This document shows positions 16,723 through 29,283 of a DNA stretch of 64,000 nucleotides, one piece after another. The stretch lies in assembly GCA_037442205.1 (NCBI GenBank), contig JBBIQS010000004.1, positions 62,001 through 126,000 on the forward strand, read 5' to 3'. A program made the translations under genes and the position numbers. The stretch comes from JBBIQS01 sp037442205. GTDB lineage: Bacteria > Myxococcota > Myxococcia > Myxococcales > UBA5297. The number at the start of each line of letters is the position of its first letter. The first letter of the stretch is position 1. The notes beneath the pieces were generated by a model. It worked only from the letters and a program-made list of their open reading frames with translations. It made no database searches and was not told where the DNA came from.

Positions 16723-18573
16723 ATGGCCCAACCCTCTCGAGGACTGCGACCCTTCGCCCCGACCCGCTTTGGGCGCTACACCCTCCTCTCTCCCCTGGGC
16801 GCCGGCGGGATGGGCGAGGTCTACCTGGCGCGGCCCAACAGCTCGAACTCCGCGGAGCTGGTGGTCATCAAGAAGCTGCGCCCCGAGCTGTCGCAGGAGA
16901 ACGACTTCGCCCAGCGCCTGATCGACGAGGCGCGGCTGGTGGTGATGCTCAACCACGGCTCCATCGCCCAGGTCTTCGACGTCGGGGTGGTGGGCGAGGA
17001 GTACTTCATCGCGATGGAGTACGTGGACGGCAAGGACCTGGGCAAGCTCTCCAAGCGGCTCAGGGAGCAGGGAGAGCTGTTCCCGACCGCGCTGACCCTG
17101 TTCGCCATCACCCGAGTGCTGGACGCCATCGGCCACGCCCACCGCCGCCGGGACGACAGCGGGCGGGAGCTTCGGCTGGTGCACCGCGACATCTCCCCTC
17201 AGAACATCCTGATCTCGTACCGCGGCGAGGTGAAGGTCATCGACTTCGGGCTGGCCAAGAGCGCGCTCACTCTCGGCCGCGGGCCGCAGGACGCGGTGGC
17301 CGGCAAGTTCTTCTACATGGCCCCGGAGCAGGCCCGCGGCGAGCCGGTCGATCGGCGCAGCGACCTGTACTCGGCCGGAATCTGCCTGTGGGAGCTGCTG
17401 GCGGGGCGCAACCCCTTCGACGGCGTGCCCGCCGGCGACGTGCTGCGCTCGGTGGCCAACCCGCGCCTGCCCGAGCTGGCCGGGCTTCGCCCCGACCTGC
17501 CGTCCACGATCTGCTCCGCGGTTTCGCACGCCCTGGCCCCCAATCCCGCCGATCGCTACGCCAGCGCCGAGGAGATGCTGGCCGACCTCAATCCGGCCAT
17601 GCGCGCGCTCGATCCGCTGATCAACTCCGAGAAGCTGGGCGAGTTCGCGCGGCGGCAGTTCGCGCTCGAGTTCGAATCGGAGCGCCGAGCGCTGTCCACG
17701 CTGCTGAGGGCGGCTGCGGTGGAGCCCCCGGCGTCGGAGCTGGAGCAGTTCGCCTCCGACCAAGAGGGCGAATCGCACCCCGACAGCGCGACGGTGGGCC
17801 GCTTCGACGCCGGCGCCTGGCAGCAGCAGGTCAATGGCGCTCCCGCGGCCCAACCGCCGGCGCCAGCCTCCTCGGCGGAGCCCGAGCCGCCGGCCGCCCC
17901 GCCGCCGGCCGCCCTCCCGGATCCCTTTGCACCGGGAGCGTTCAATCCCACGGTCGAAGCGGTGGACCAGGACCCGCCGACCGTTCTCCGCTCCGGCAGG
18001 AGCCGCGTGCCGCTCGTCGTGGCCAGCCTGGCGCTGGCGGCGACGGCGGCGGCGCTCTTCGTCATTCGCCCCTGGGAACCGGCGCCGTCGAAGCTCGCCC
18101 CCGTCGAGACCAGGGCCGCGCAATCCGACCAAACCGCCGCGCCCAAGGCACCCGAGGCTCCCGAGACAGCCGCGAAGCCGGCCGACAAGCCGGTGGAAGC
18201 GCCCGCTGATGCCCCGGCGACCCCGACGCCGACGGCCAATGGCAACCCCGACGCCGCGCCGGTCCCGCTGCCGGTAGCTCAACCGGCGCAGGAGACGGAA
18301 AAGCCCCGGCGGCCGCTCAGCAAAGAGGCGGCCAAGAAGCGCGATGCCCTGGTCCGGCTCCACAACGAGAACAAGCGCCTGCTCGAGCGGATGACCTCGC
18401 TCACCTCGTGCGAGCGGATTGGCCTGCTGTGCCAGAAGCGCCAGGGCGAGATCGCGGCCCAGTTCGACCACGCCATCGACGATCCCGCCGACTTCGCGAA
18501 GCTCGGGGAGTCGCTGCGCAAGTACAACAAGGAGCTGCAGCAGAGGCGCAAGGCGCTCAACCTCCCGCGCTGA
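16723..18573 (+). CDS. Transmembrane Ser/Thr protein kinase
   Basis: 616 residues from ATG 16723; an in-frame GTG at 16675 would add 16 and neither start has a clear ribosome site. The kinase domain covers about 14-300: Gly loop GAGGMGEVY, catalytic Lys in VVIKKL, HRDISPQNIL, DFGLAKS and MAPEQARG. The loop HRDISPQN is typical of myxobacterial kinases. A Pro/Ala-rich juxtamembrane stretch leads to one membrane segment (VPLVVASLALAATAAALFVI) and an extracytoplasmic part with a Pro/Ala linker and a helical, Lys/Arg-rich C-terminal domain containing two Cys. The B12 ATPase gene starts 15 nt downstream. Confidence 0.92.
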   Translation: MAQPSRGLRPFAPTRFGRYTLLSPLGAGGMGEVYLARPNSSNSAELVVIKKLRPELSQENDFAQRLIDEARLVVMLNHGSIAQVFDVGVVGEEYFIAMEYVDGKDLGKLSKRLREQGELFPTALTLFAITRVLDAIGHAHRRRDDSGRELRLVHRDISPQNILISYRGEVKVIDFGLAKSALTLGRGPQDAVAGKFFYMAPEQARGEPVDRRSDLYSAGICLWELLAGRNPFDGVPAGDVLRSVANPRLPELAGLRPDLPSTICSAVSHALAPNPADRYASAEEMLADLNPAMRALDPLINSEKLGEFARRQFALEFESERRALSTLLRAAAVEPPASELEQFASDQEGESHPDSATVGRFDAGAWQQQVNGAPAAQPPAPASSAEPEPPAAPPPAALPDPFAPGAFNPTVEAVDQDPPTVLRSGRSRVPLVVASLALAATAAALFVIRPWEPAPSKLAPVETRAAQSDQTAAPKAPEAPETAAKPADKPVEAPADAPATPTPTANGNPDAAPVPLPVAQPAQETEKPRRPLSKEAAKKRDALVRLHNENKRLLERMTSLTSCERIGLLCQKRQGEIAAQFDHAIDDPADFAKLGESLRKYNKELQQRRKALNLPR

Positions 18574-18588
18574 ACCGGCTTGCCAGCA

Positions 18589-19398
18589 ATGTCTTCGACG
18601 CCGCTTCCTACGACCTCTGCTCCCGCGGTCCTCGGGGAGGGCCTCGGCTGCCGCTACGGCGAGCGCGAAGTGCTGCGCCGGGTCTCGCTGCGGGCCCGCC
18701 CCGGAACGCTCACCGCCCTGCTCGGGCCCAACGGAGCCGGCAAGAGCACCCTGCTGCGGGCGTTGATGGGCCTGGGCGAGTGGACCGGAACGGTCCAGCT
18801 GCTGGGCGACGATCTGCGCCAGCTGTCCCGGCGCGAGATCGCCCGGAGGGTGGCGCTGGTCCCGCAGGATCCGATCTCCGACGTGCCGTTCACCGCGCTG
18901 GAGCTGGTGCTGATGGGCCGCTCACCGCACCTCGGAGGCTTGGGGCTGGAGGGGAAGCACGACCGCGAGATCGCCGAAGAGGCGCTCCGGGCCGTCGACG
19001 CGCTGGCGCTGGCCGACCGTCCGATCGACCAGCTCTCGGGAGGAGAGCGACGGCGGATCTTCGTGGCCCGCGCGCTGGCGCAGCAGCCGAAGATCCTGCT
19101 GCTCGACGAGCCCACCGCCTTCCTCGACCTGGGCCATCAGGCGCAGCTGCTGGAGCACGCCCGGGCGCTGGCCGAAGGCGGGATGTGCGTGATGGCGGTG
19201 CTCCACGACCCGAACCTGGCGGTGGCCTGGGCCGATCAAGTGGTCCTGCTGCGGGCGGGGGAGACCGTGCTCCAGGGCGAGGCCCGCGAGGTCCTGCGCC
19301 GCGAGGTGCTCACCTCGCTCTACCGCGCCACCATGCTCGAGGTGAAAGGGCCGGCCGGAGAAGGGCCGTTCTTCGCCCCGGTCAGCGGCCGATCGTGA
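18589..19398 (+). CDS. btuD: ABC transporter ATPase, probable BtuD
   Basis: 269 residues from ATG 18589. Walker A GPNGAGKST, Q-loop region VALVPQDP, signature LSGGERRR, Walker B ILLLDEPTAFLD and the switch His in AVLHDPN. It belongs to the FecE/FhuC/BtuD subfamily that powers import of B12, heme or siderophores. No other permease/binding-protein set lies in the window, and btuFC at 9.4-11.4 kb lacks an ATPase, so I assign it to them; the separation is unusual. Its 3' end overlaps the convergent TonB gene by 17 nt. Confidence 0.82.
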   Translation: MSSTPLPTTSAPAVLGEGLGCRYGEREVLRRVSLRARPGTLTALLGPNGAGKSTLLRALMGLGEWTGTVQLLGDDLRQLSRREIARRVALVPQDPISDVPFTALELVLMGRSPHLGGLGLEGKHDREIAEEALRAVDALALADRPIDQLSGGERRRIFVARALAQQPKILLLDEPTAFLDLGHQAQLLEHARALAEGGMCVMAVLHDPNLAVAWADQVVLLRAGETVLQGEAREVLRREVLTSLYRATMLEVKGPAGEGPFFAPVSGRS

Positions 19399-20125
19399 AG
19401 TTCACCGGCACGGCGAGGCAGTCGGGGACCCGCGGCAGCGGCGCCGCTCCGGAGAGGACGCACCCCAGCGCCGCCTCGTCGAGCAGCGCGATCCCCGAGC
19501 TCTCCACCACCTGCGCCTCTTTCGGCTCGCCCCGCTCGTCGATGCAGAAGCGAATGCGGGCGGTTCCCTCGGCGCGCAACCTCCTGGCCTGGCGCGGATA
19601 GCAGCGGGCAGCGCTCTCGGCGAGCTTCCTGGAGATCTCGGCCAGGGCCGCGTCGCCGCCTCCGGCAGCCCCGCTTCCGGCCCCTTCCTTGCCAGCGCCA
19701 CCGACCGCTGCGCTGGCCCCTTCGCTCCCGGTTCCCTCTCCATTTCCCTGGGCCAAGCCCGCGGCTGCCGCCTCGCCGGTCCCTGGAACGGACGGGACCG
19801 CCAGCTCGCCCTGCGGCGAGGCAATGGATGGACCCGAGGCGATGGCGGGCGGCGCCGACTGGTAGATCGCCGGCGCGGGCGGAGGCGCTGGCTGCGCAGG
19901 ATGCGGGGCGCTCGGAGCCGAGTGCTTGGCGGTCGAGCTGGAAGGACCCGCCGCGGACGACCCCGGCGCCGATGAGACGATGGAGACGATCCCGATCTCG
20001 ACCTTGGCGCTGGCGATCTCGACCGGCTCGCTGCGCGTAGGCGAGAGAGAGGAAATCGCCGCCAGCAGCCCGCCGTGGAGGGCGAGCGATCCCAGCAGCG
20101 CCAGCGCGGGGATGAGCCGACGCAT
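19382..20125 (-). CDS. TonB-family energy transducer
   Basis: 247 residues. N-terminal membrane anchor (LIPALALLGSLALHGGLLAAI), a long Pro/Ala/Gly-rich periplasmic spacer (about 40-150), and a C-terminal TonB domain (about 160-247) with YPRQARRLRAEGTARIRF, two extra Cys, and the ending LAVPVNFTI. It would carry proton-motive energy from an ExbB/ExbD motor to outer-membrane receptors. Its placement against btuD suggests service to BtuB, but a second TonB with its own ExbBD lies at 53-55 kb. It starts 1 nt after the HIT gene, so they are one operon. Confidence 0.85.
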   Translation of the reverse strand: MRRLIPALALLGSLALHGGLLAAISSLSPTRSEPVEIASAKVEIGIVSIVSSAPGSSAAGPSSSTAKHSAPSAPHPAQPAPPPAPAIYQSAPPAIASGPSIASPQGELAVPSVPGTGEAAAAGLAQGNGEGTGSEGASAAVGGAGKEGAGSGAAGGGDAALAEISRKLAESAARCYPRQARRLRAEGTARIRFCIDERGEPKEAQVVESSGIALLDEAALGCVLSGAAPLPRVPDCLAVPVNFTIGR

Positions 20126-20126
20126 G

Positions 20127-20474
20127 CTATCCCGGAGGCCACTCCATCGGGCGCCCGCCCAACAGGTGCAGGTGGATGTGGAAGACGCTCTGCCCGGCGT
20201 CGCGGTTGGTGTTGAAGACCATCCGGAAACCGCTGTCGGCGTGGCCGCGGTCCTTGGCGATCTTGGCGGCGACGGTGGTCAGGTGCCCGACCAGCGTCTC
20301 GTCCTCGGCCTTGATGTCGCTGGTGGTGGGGATGTGCCTGCGCGGCAGCACCAGCACGTGGGTCGGGGCCTGGGGGTGGATGTCCTCGAAGGCGTAGACC
20401 TGGGCGTCCTCGTAGACCTTCTTCGACGGGATCTGGCCCGCGATGATCTTGCAGAACAGGCAATCGGTCGCCAT
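20127..20474 (-). CDS. HIT family nucleotide-binding hydrolase
   Basis: 115 residues from ATG 20474, preceded by GAGGAG. CLFCKIIAGQIPS at the N-terminus, FEDIHPQAPTHVLVLPRRHI in the middle and the histidine triad SVFHIHLHLLGG at about 99-110. This is the Hint/YcfF type, a purine-nucleoside phosphoramidase or AMP-lysine hydrolase. Cofactors and role are not known for most bacterial members. First gene of an operon with the TonB gene. Confidence 0.93.
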   Translation of the reverse strand: MATDCLFCKIIAGQIPSKKVYEDAQVYAFEDIHPQAPTHVLVLPRRHIPTTSDIKAEDETLVGHLTTVAAKIAKDRGHADSGFRMVFNTNRDAGQSVFHIHLHLLGGRPMEWPPG

Positions 20475-20650
20475 TGCGTCTCCTCGGTCCAGGGCGCGGC
20501 GGGCGCCCTCTTGAGAGAAAGGCGCTGCCAGCCTACGGGCGCTGCGGCGCGCGTGACAAGTTGTCATGCTGTGGCCCGCCAGCCATGGCAGCCTGGCACT
20601 TTCGCCGCGCCGAAAGCCCGCAACCGCCCGATCCGTGGTCGAGATCCGGC

Positions 20651-20666
20651 TGGCGCGGACCTTGCT
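20651..20666 (+). promoter_or_regulatory. Sigma-54 (RpoN) promoter
   Basis: TGGCGCGGACCTTGCT matches the -24/-12 consensus TGGCACG-N4-TTGCW with a single change, with correct GG-to-GC spacing. It ends 53 nt before the ATG of the small exported-protein gene at 20720, a normal leader length. Confidence 0.68.
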
Positions 20667-20719
20667 GACATCACGCTGAGCCGTCCAGAGCAGACGTCCG
20701 ATCGGCTGGAGGGAAGACC

Positions 20720-21181
20720 ATGAAGCGCACCATCCTGGCCGTGGCCGTCCTGCTGATCGCCGGCGCCGTCGCGACGCTCCTGGGGATTGGAGACAGCCAG
20801 GCCCGCGGCGAGCCTCTCTACCTGGCGCTGGAGATCGAGGACCAGGGCCGGCTCATCGCCCGTCCCAAGCTGCTGGGCGAGGAGGGCACCAGGCTGTCGA
20901 TGCGCCTGGTCGAGCCCGCCCACCCCGAGCGCAGCCGGCTGCAGCTCGAGCTCTTCCCCGAGCGCGCTGGCGACGGCTACGAGGTGGGGCTCAAGCTGTC
21001 CCTGCCCGACCTGGAAAAGGCCAGCGGCAGCCTGCGGCTGATGCACGGTGAGGAGCGCGTGGTCACCGTGGCCAACGGCGCCCGGCCGATCAGCGTCCGG
21101 ATGCTGCTGATGCGCGTCGGCTCGCCCGAGTTCGAGACCTACATGGAGCTCTACCGGCGCCAGCATCCGCCGCTGAGCTGA
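20720..21181 (+). CDS. Small exported protein under a sigma-54 promoter
   Basis: 153 residues, ribosome site GGAGGG. An N-terminal signal peptide or anchor (ILAVAVLLIAGAVATLLG) precedes a single beta-rich domain of about 125 residues with alternating strands (LYLALEIEDQGRLIARPKLL, YEVGLKLSLPDL, RLMHGEERVVTVANG). No Cys and no recognised family. The strand pattern recalls small periplasmic domains found with secretins or TonB systems, but that is only a guess. It stands alone between divergent and convergent neighbours. Confidence 0.65.
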   Translation: MKRTILAVAVLLIAGAVATLLGIGDSQARGEPLYLALEIEDQGRLIARPKLLGEEGTRLSMRLVEPAHPERSRLQLELFPERAGDGYEVGLKLSLPDLEKASGSLRLMHGEERVVTVANGARPISVRMLLMRVGSPEFETYMELYRRQHPPLS

Positions 21182-21188
21182 ATTTCGG

Positions 21189-22232
21189 CTACCAGCGCGC
21201 CGCCAGACCGAAGGTTCCCATCTGGCGCAGGTAGGTCATCAGCGTCGCCGCCACGTCGGGCGAGTGCGGGGGCAGCGAAATCCAGTACAGGCCGTACTTC
21301 ACCTCGAGATCAATCGCCCGGGTGACCGGCAGGGCCAGCTTGGCCACCACGCTGCTCTGCGACTCGTCGTCGAGCAGCAGCAGATCCTGATTGATGAAGA
21401 TCCCGTCGGGATAGTTGATGAACTGATAGGCGGCCTGAAGCATGGCGAAGATCCCCAGCGGCAGCTGCCCGGAGATGGCCGCCAGCAATCGGTGGCGCTG
21501 GCTGCTCTCGCCGAAGCTGTTGGAGCGCACCAGCAGCAGCTGGTAGCCGGCCTGGAGCGCCACCGGTCCGCGGTAGCCCAGGTTGAGGTTGCCGAACAGG
21601 CTCTGGTCGCGCCGCGGCTGGTCGGAGTCGGTGCCGTCGGTCTGACGGGCGAAGCCCTCGAAGAAGGCCAGCGCCCCCTGCCCCGAGGCCGACAGCGTCA
21701 GGCGCCGGGTCGGCGACCAGCGCAGCTCGAGCCCCACCGTTGGGCCGGAGGAGGTGTATCGATCGTCGAGCGGGTAGAAGAATTTTCGCGCCCCGGCCAA
21801 GACCCTCGCCGCCACGCCCTGCCACGGGGAGAGCTCGGCGAAGAGCGCGGCGCTGCCGTCGAAGTAGTCCCGGTTGTCGCCCCGCGACAGCCGCAGCTTC
21901 CCCGACGCGTCCGCCCCCAGCAGCCAACCGCGCCACTGCCTCAGCCAGGCGACGTCGAGCAGCTGGACCGCCAGGTCCATCGAGCCCTCGCGCAGGAACT
22001 TCTTGAGGCCCAGCTCGTACTTGAGCTGAAGCGCCTCCCCTTCGCCGAGCGAGAGCCGGGCGCGGGCGCTGGCGGTGGCCGAGAGAAAGCCGTCGGGCTG
22101 GCTGTTCTCCCCCATGATCCGCAGCGGCTGGGTGTCGACCCCCGGAGCGAGGGCGAGGTTGAGCCCGACGGGCGCGGCCTGGGCCGTCGCCCACCAGCCG
22201 AATACCGTCAGGAGCGCGGCCCAGCGACGCAT
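21189..22232 (-). CDS. Outer-membrane beta-barrel protein
   Basis: 347 residues. Signal peptide ends after ATAQA (residue 19). The rest is alternating amphipathic strands of 9-12 residues with aromatic girdles (ALQLKYELGLKKFL, VALQAGYQLLLVRS, IDLEVKYGLYWISL) and ends in Trp (GLAARW), a barrel-terminal aromatic. Probably 14-16 strands. No substrate can be named. It follows the coiled-coil gene by 87 nt on the same strand. Confidence 0.78.
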   Translation of the reverse strand: MRRWAALLTVFGWWATAQAAPVGLNLALAPGVDTQPLRIMGENSQPDGFLSATASARARLSLGEGEALQLKYELGLKKFLREGSMDLAVQLLDVAWLRQWRGWLLGADASGKLRLSRGDNRDYFDGSAALFAELSPWQGVAARVLAGARKFFYPLDDRYTSSGPTVGLELRWSPTRRLTLSASGQGALAFFEGFARQTDGTDSDQPRRDQSLFGNLNLGYRGPVALQAGYQLLLVRSNSFGESSQRHRLLAAISGQLPLGIFAMLQAAYQFINYPDGIFINQDLLLLDDESQSSVVAKLALPVTRAIDLEVKYGLYWISLPPHSPDVAATLMTYLRQMGTFGLAARW

Positions 22233-22319
22233 GCGCCTCGAAACAATCGGTCGGGAAGCGCGAAGATGTTAGGCGCCCCGGTGCGCCGGCGTCCATCTCG
22301 GGGGCTCGCGGGGAGGCGC

Positions 22320-23441
22320 TCAGCGCAGCTCGCGCGCCTGGCGCTCGGCCTCGAGGGCGCGGGTGTGCAGCTGATCGGCGAGCTTGCGCAGCTGCGCCTG
22401 GCGGGCCTCGAGCTCCTCGAGCGTCTCGTCGTCGGAGTAGGCCGACAGCTTGCCGGCGATCTGCGGCGGCATGCGGGTTACGCCGCTGCGCACCAGCTCG
22501 CCGCCGGAGGGAGCGCTGCCGCCGCCGGCAGGGGCGTTGGGAGCCCCGCCGATGGTTCCCGTCGTTCCGCCGGTGCCGCCGGACAGGGTGCCGCCGGTCC
22601 CGCCTCCCGGGGGCGCGGAGTTGCCGCCGCCGACATTGAGGCTGGGCTGCTGGCCGTCACCGGTGGTCGAGGGCCCGCCCGCGGTCTTGGCCGCCGGATC
22701 GGAGGCACTGTCGGCGGCCGGGGCCGCGGCGAAGGCATGCGCGGTGCGCGAAGTTGCGATGCGCCGGTCGTGCTCGTCGAACAGCGACTGCTCGCCCAGG
22801 AACTCGTCCATGCGCCGCTCCAGCTCGCGCTCGCGCTTGAGCTCCTGGACTCGGGCGGCCAGGGCCTTCTCCTCGCGGCGCAGCTTGTCCTCGGAGTCGA
22901 GCAGCGCGTCGGCGCGCTCGGCCAGCTCCTCGGGATCGTCGCTGGGACGGCTGGAGACCTGCGGCAACAGCGAGGCCGGCATCTGGCCGCGCAGCGACTC
23001 GCGCTCGGCGCGCAGCGCCTTGATCCGCGGCAGCAGCTGCTGGCGCTCGTCGCGGGAGCGGGCCTTGTCCCAGGCCTGGCGCAGCGAGCCGATCTCCTCG
23101 TCCAGCCCGACGACCAGGCTCCCCTGGCCGTCGCGCAGGCCCTGCTCGGCGCTCCGCTCGGCGCTGAGCAGCTCGCTGAGCCGGCTAGAGAGCGCCTGCG
23201 ACCGCTGCAGCAGCGACTCCAGCTCGGCGTTCTTGAACAGCGCCCCCGACTTCTCCGACTTGAGGGCCTCGATCTTCGCCGCCAGCGAACCCAGCTCGGA
23301 CTCCAGCTGCCGGCGGTCGGCGCGCGTGGCGCGCAGCCGGGCGTCGGACTGGACCACCTCGCCGCGCAGCTGAGCGAGGTTGGCCGCCCAGGCGTTCCCC
23401 CCGAGGGCAAAGACCAGTGCGATGGCGAGGGCTTTCCACAT
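22320..23441 (-). CDS. Exported coiled-coil protein
   Basis: 373 residues from ATG 23441, where a signal peptide starts (ALAIALVFALGGNAWA). Residues about 25-225 are an almost unbroken coiled coil (heptads rich in Leu, Arg, Glu). A Gly/Thr/Pro linker at about 265-320 (repeats of GGTGGT) leads to a short helical C-terminal segment. No catalytic motif. The layout suits a periplasmic spacer or tether, working with the barrel protein encoded just downstream. Confidence 0.72.
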   Translation of the reverse strand: MWKALAIALVFALGGNAWAANLAQLRGEVVQSDARLRATRADRRQLESELGSLAAKIEALKSEKSGALFKNAELESLLQRSQALSSRLSELLSAERSAEQGLRDGQGSLVVGLDEEIGSLRQAWDKARSRDERQQLLPRIKALRAERESLRGQMPASLLPQVSSRPSDDPEELAERADALLDSEDKLRREEKALAARVQELKRERELERRMDEFLGEQSLFDEHDRRIATSRTAHAFAAAPAADSASDPAAKTAGGPSTTGDGQQPSLNVGGGNSAPPGGGTGGTLSGGTGGTTGTIGGAPNAPAGGGSAPSGGELVRSGVTRMPPQIAGKLSAYSDDETLEELEARQAQLRKLADQLHTRALEAERQARELR

Positions 23442-23626
23442 GACAGCCAGCAGAAAAGCAAGCCGCGTGCCCGACTGGCGCCCTTCGAGCGGCCGGAGCC
23501 AACGCCCACAAGCTCCCGAATTCACTTGATAAAACGAGCCCGCAATCCTCGACAGTTCGGGCGCGCGGGGAAATGGCGAGGCAACCCACGGAAAACTGAG
23601 GAGGGAGGCGCAGACAATCCGCGGTC

Positions 23627-25066
<1,440 letters not shown>

Positions 25067-25197
25067 GCGCGACAGCATAGCGGATTGCGGATGACGAGGG
25101 AGCGAGCGCTCGGCTCGGAGGTAACCGGGCGAGTGCAGGGACGAAAGCTGCTGGCAGGCTCGGAAGCGAAGAAAGATACGGCTACCATCCCGACGGA

Positions 25198-25226
25198 TTG
25201 ACGGAGCGTACGCGAAGCCGTACGTT
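25198..25226 (+). promoter_or_regulatory. Promoter and operator of the yefM-yoeB module
   Basis: TTGACG (25198-25203), 17 bp, TACGTT (25221-25226), with the antitoxin ATG 7 nt further on, so the transcript should be leaderless. Two copies of the palindrome CGTACG (25207-25212 and 25219-25224), centred 12 bp apart, cover the spacer and the -10. E. coli YefM operators use TGTACA hexamers with the same 12-bp spacing, so this is the likely autoregulatory site. Confidence 0.65.
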
Positions 25227-25233
25227 GCTTTAC

Positions 25234-25476
25234 ATGGTCGCCATCTCCGCTACATCTGCCCGTGCCCGGCTATACAAGCTCCTTGATGAGGTGGCACAGA
25301 GCCACGAGCCAGTTCAGATCCTGGGCAAGCGCTCCTCCGGCGTCCTGATCTCTGAGGATGATTGGCGCGCGATCCAGGAGACGGTCTACCTGCTTTCGAT
25401 CCCCGGAATGCGGGAGTCCATCCGCCGCGGAATGCGCACTTCTCCCAAGAAATGCTCGGACCGCCCGGGATGGTAG
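25234..25476 (+). CDS. yefM: YefM/Phd-type antitoxin
   Basis: 80 residues from ATG 25234. Phd/YefM fold visible: [44 protein letters not shown] spans the DNA-binding N-terminal domain, and [15 protein letters not shown] is the typical linker into the toxin-binding tail. The C-terminal tail is basic. It represses its own promoter together with the toxin in this family. Its stop overlaps the toxin start (ATGGTAG), giving translational coupling. No ribosome site precedes it, consistent with a leaderless mRNA. Confidence 0.85.
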   Translation: MVAISATSARARLYKLLDEVAQSHEPVQILGKRSSGVLISEDDWRAIQETVYLLSIPGMRESIRRGMRTSPKKCSDRPGW

Positions 25477-25745
25477 CTCGCCGCCCCTGGAAGCTGGTCT
25501 TCACCACGCAAGCGCAGAAGGACGCAAAGAAGATCGCCCAGGGCGAGTTGAGGCCCAAGGCCGAACAACTGCTTGCCGTGCTTGCCAGGGATCCCCGGCA
25601 GAATCCGCCCCCATTCGAGAAGCTCGTCGGTGACCTGGCGGGCGCCTATTCGCGTCGCATCAACATCCAGCACCGGCTCGTGTACCAGATCCTCGACGAG
25701 GATCGCATCGTGAAGGTGCTGCGGATGTGGACTCATTACGAGTGA
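25470..25745 (+). CDS. yoeB: YoeB/Txe-type mRNA interferase toxin
   Basis: 91 residues from ATG 25470, overlapping the antitoxin. RelE-fold signature of YoeB: WKLVFTTQAQKDAKKI at the start, a basic middle, SRRINIQHRLVYQI carrying the catalytic Arg and its conserved neighbours, and an aromatic/His C-terminus (MWTHYE), compared with the E. coli ending YHY. YoeB cleaves mRNA in the ribosomal A site. The module is on the opposite strand to the two-component genes on both sides and therefore splits them. Confidence 0.87.
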   Translation: MVARRPWKLVFTTQAQKDAKKIAQGELRPKAEQLLAVLARDPRQNPPPFEKLVGDLAGAYSRRINIQHRLVYQILDEDRIVKVLRMWTHYE

Positions 25746-25757
25746 GTCGATGGCTGC

Positions 25758-29097
<3,340 letters not shown>

Positions 29098-29181
29098 CAG
29101 TCCCTGCCGCGCCGCGCCAAACACGGCGCTCGGGGCACCTCCGCCCTCGGCGCCCGCACCGACCGTCACTGGGCGTGCGAC

Positions 29182-29193
29182 TCACAAATGTGA
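29182..29193 (+). promoter_or_regulatory. Dyad upstream of the porin operon
   Basis: TCACAAATGTGA, two 5-nt arms around AA, sits in a strikingly AT-rich patch (29181-29212) about 90 nt before the porin ATG. It may be a dimeric regulator site; the factor is unknown. Confidence 0.3.
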
Positions 29194-29283
29194 CATAGTT
29201 AACTTCGAGGAGGGGCGCTGAAACTCGTCGCATTCCTCTCGTCGCGGGACTTGCCCCCTGCGGCGTGGTGAAACGGAGATCCG

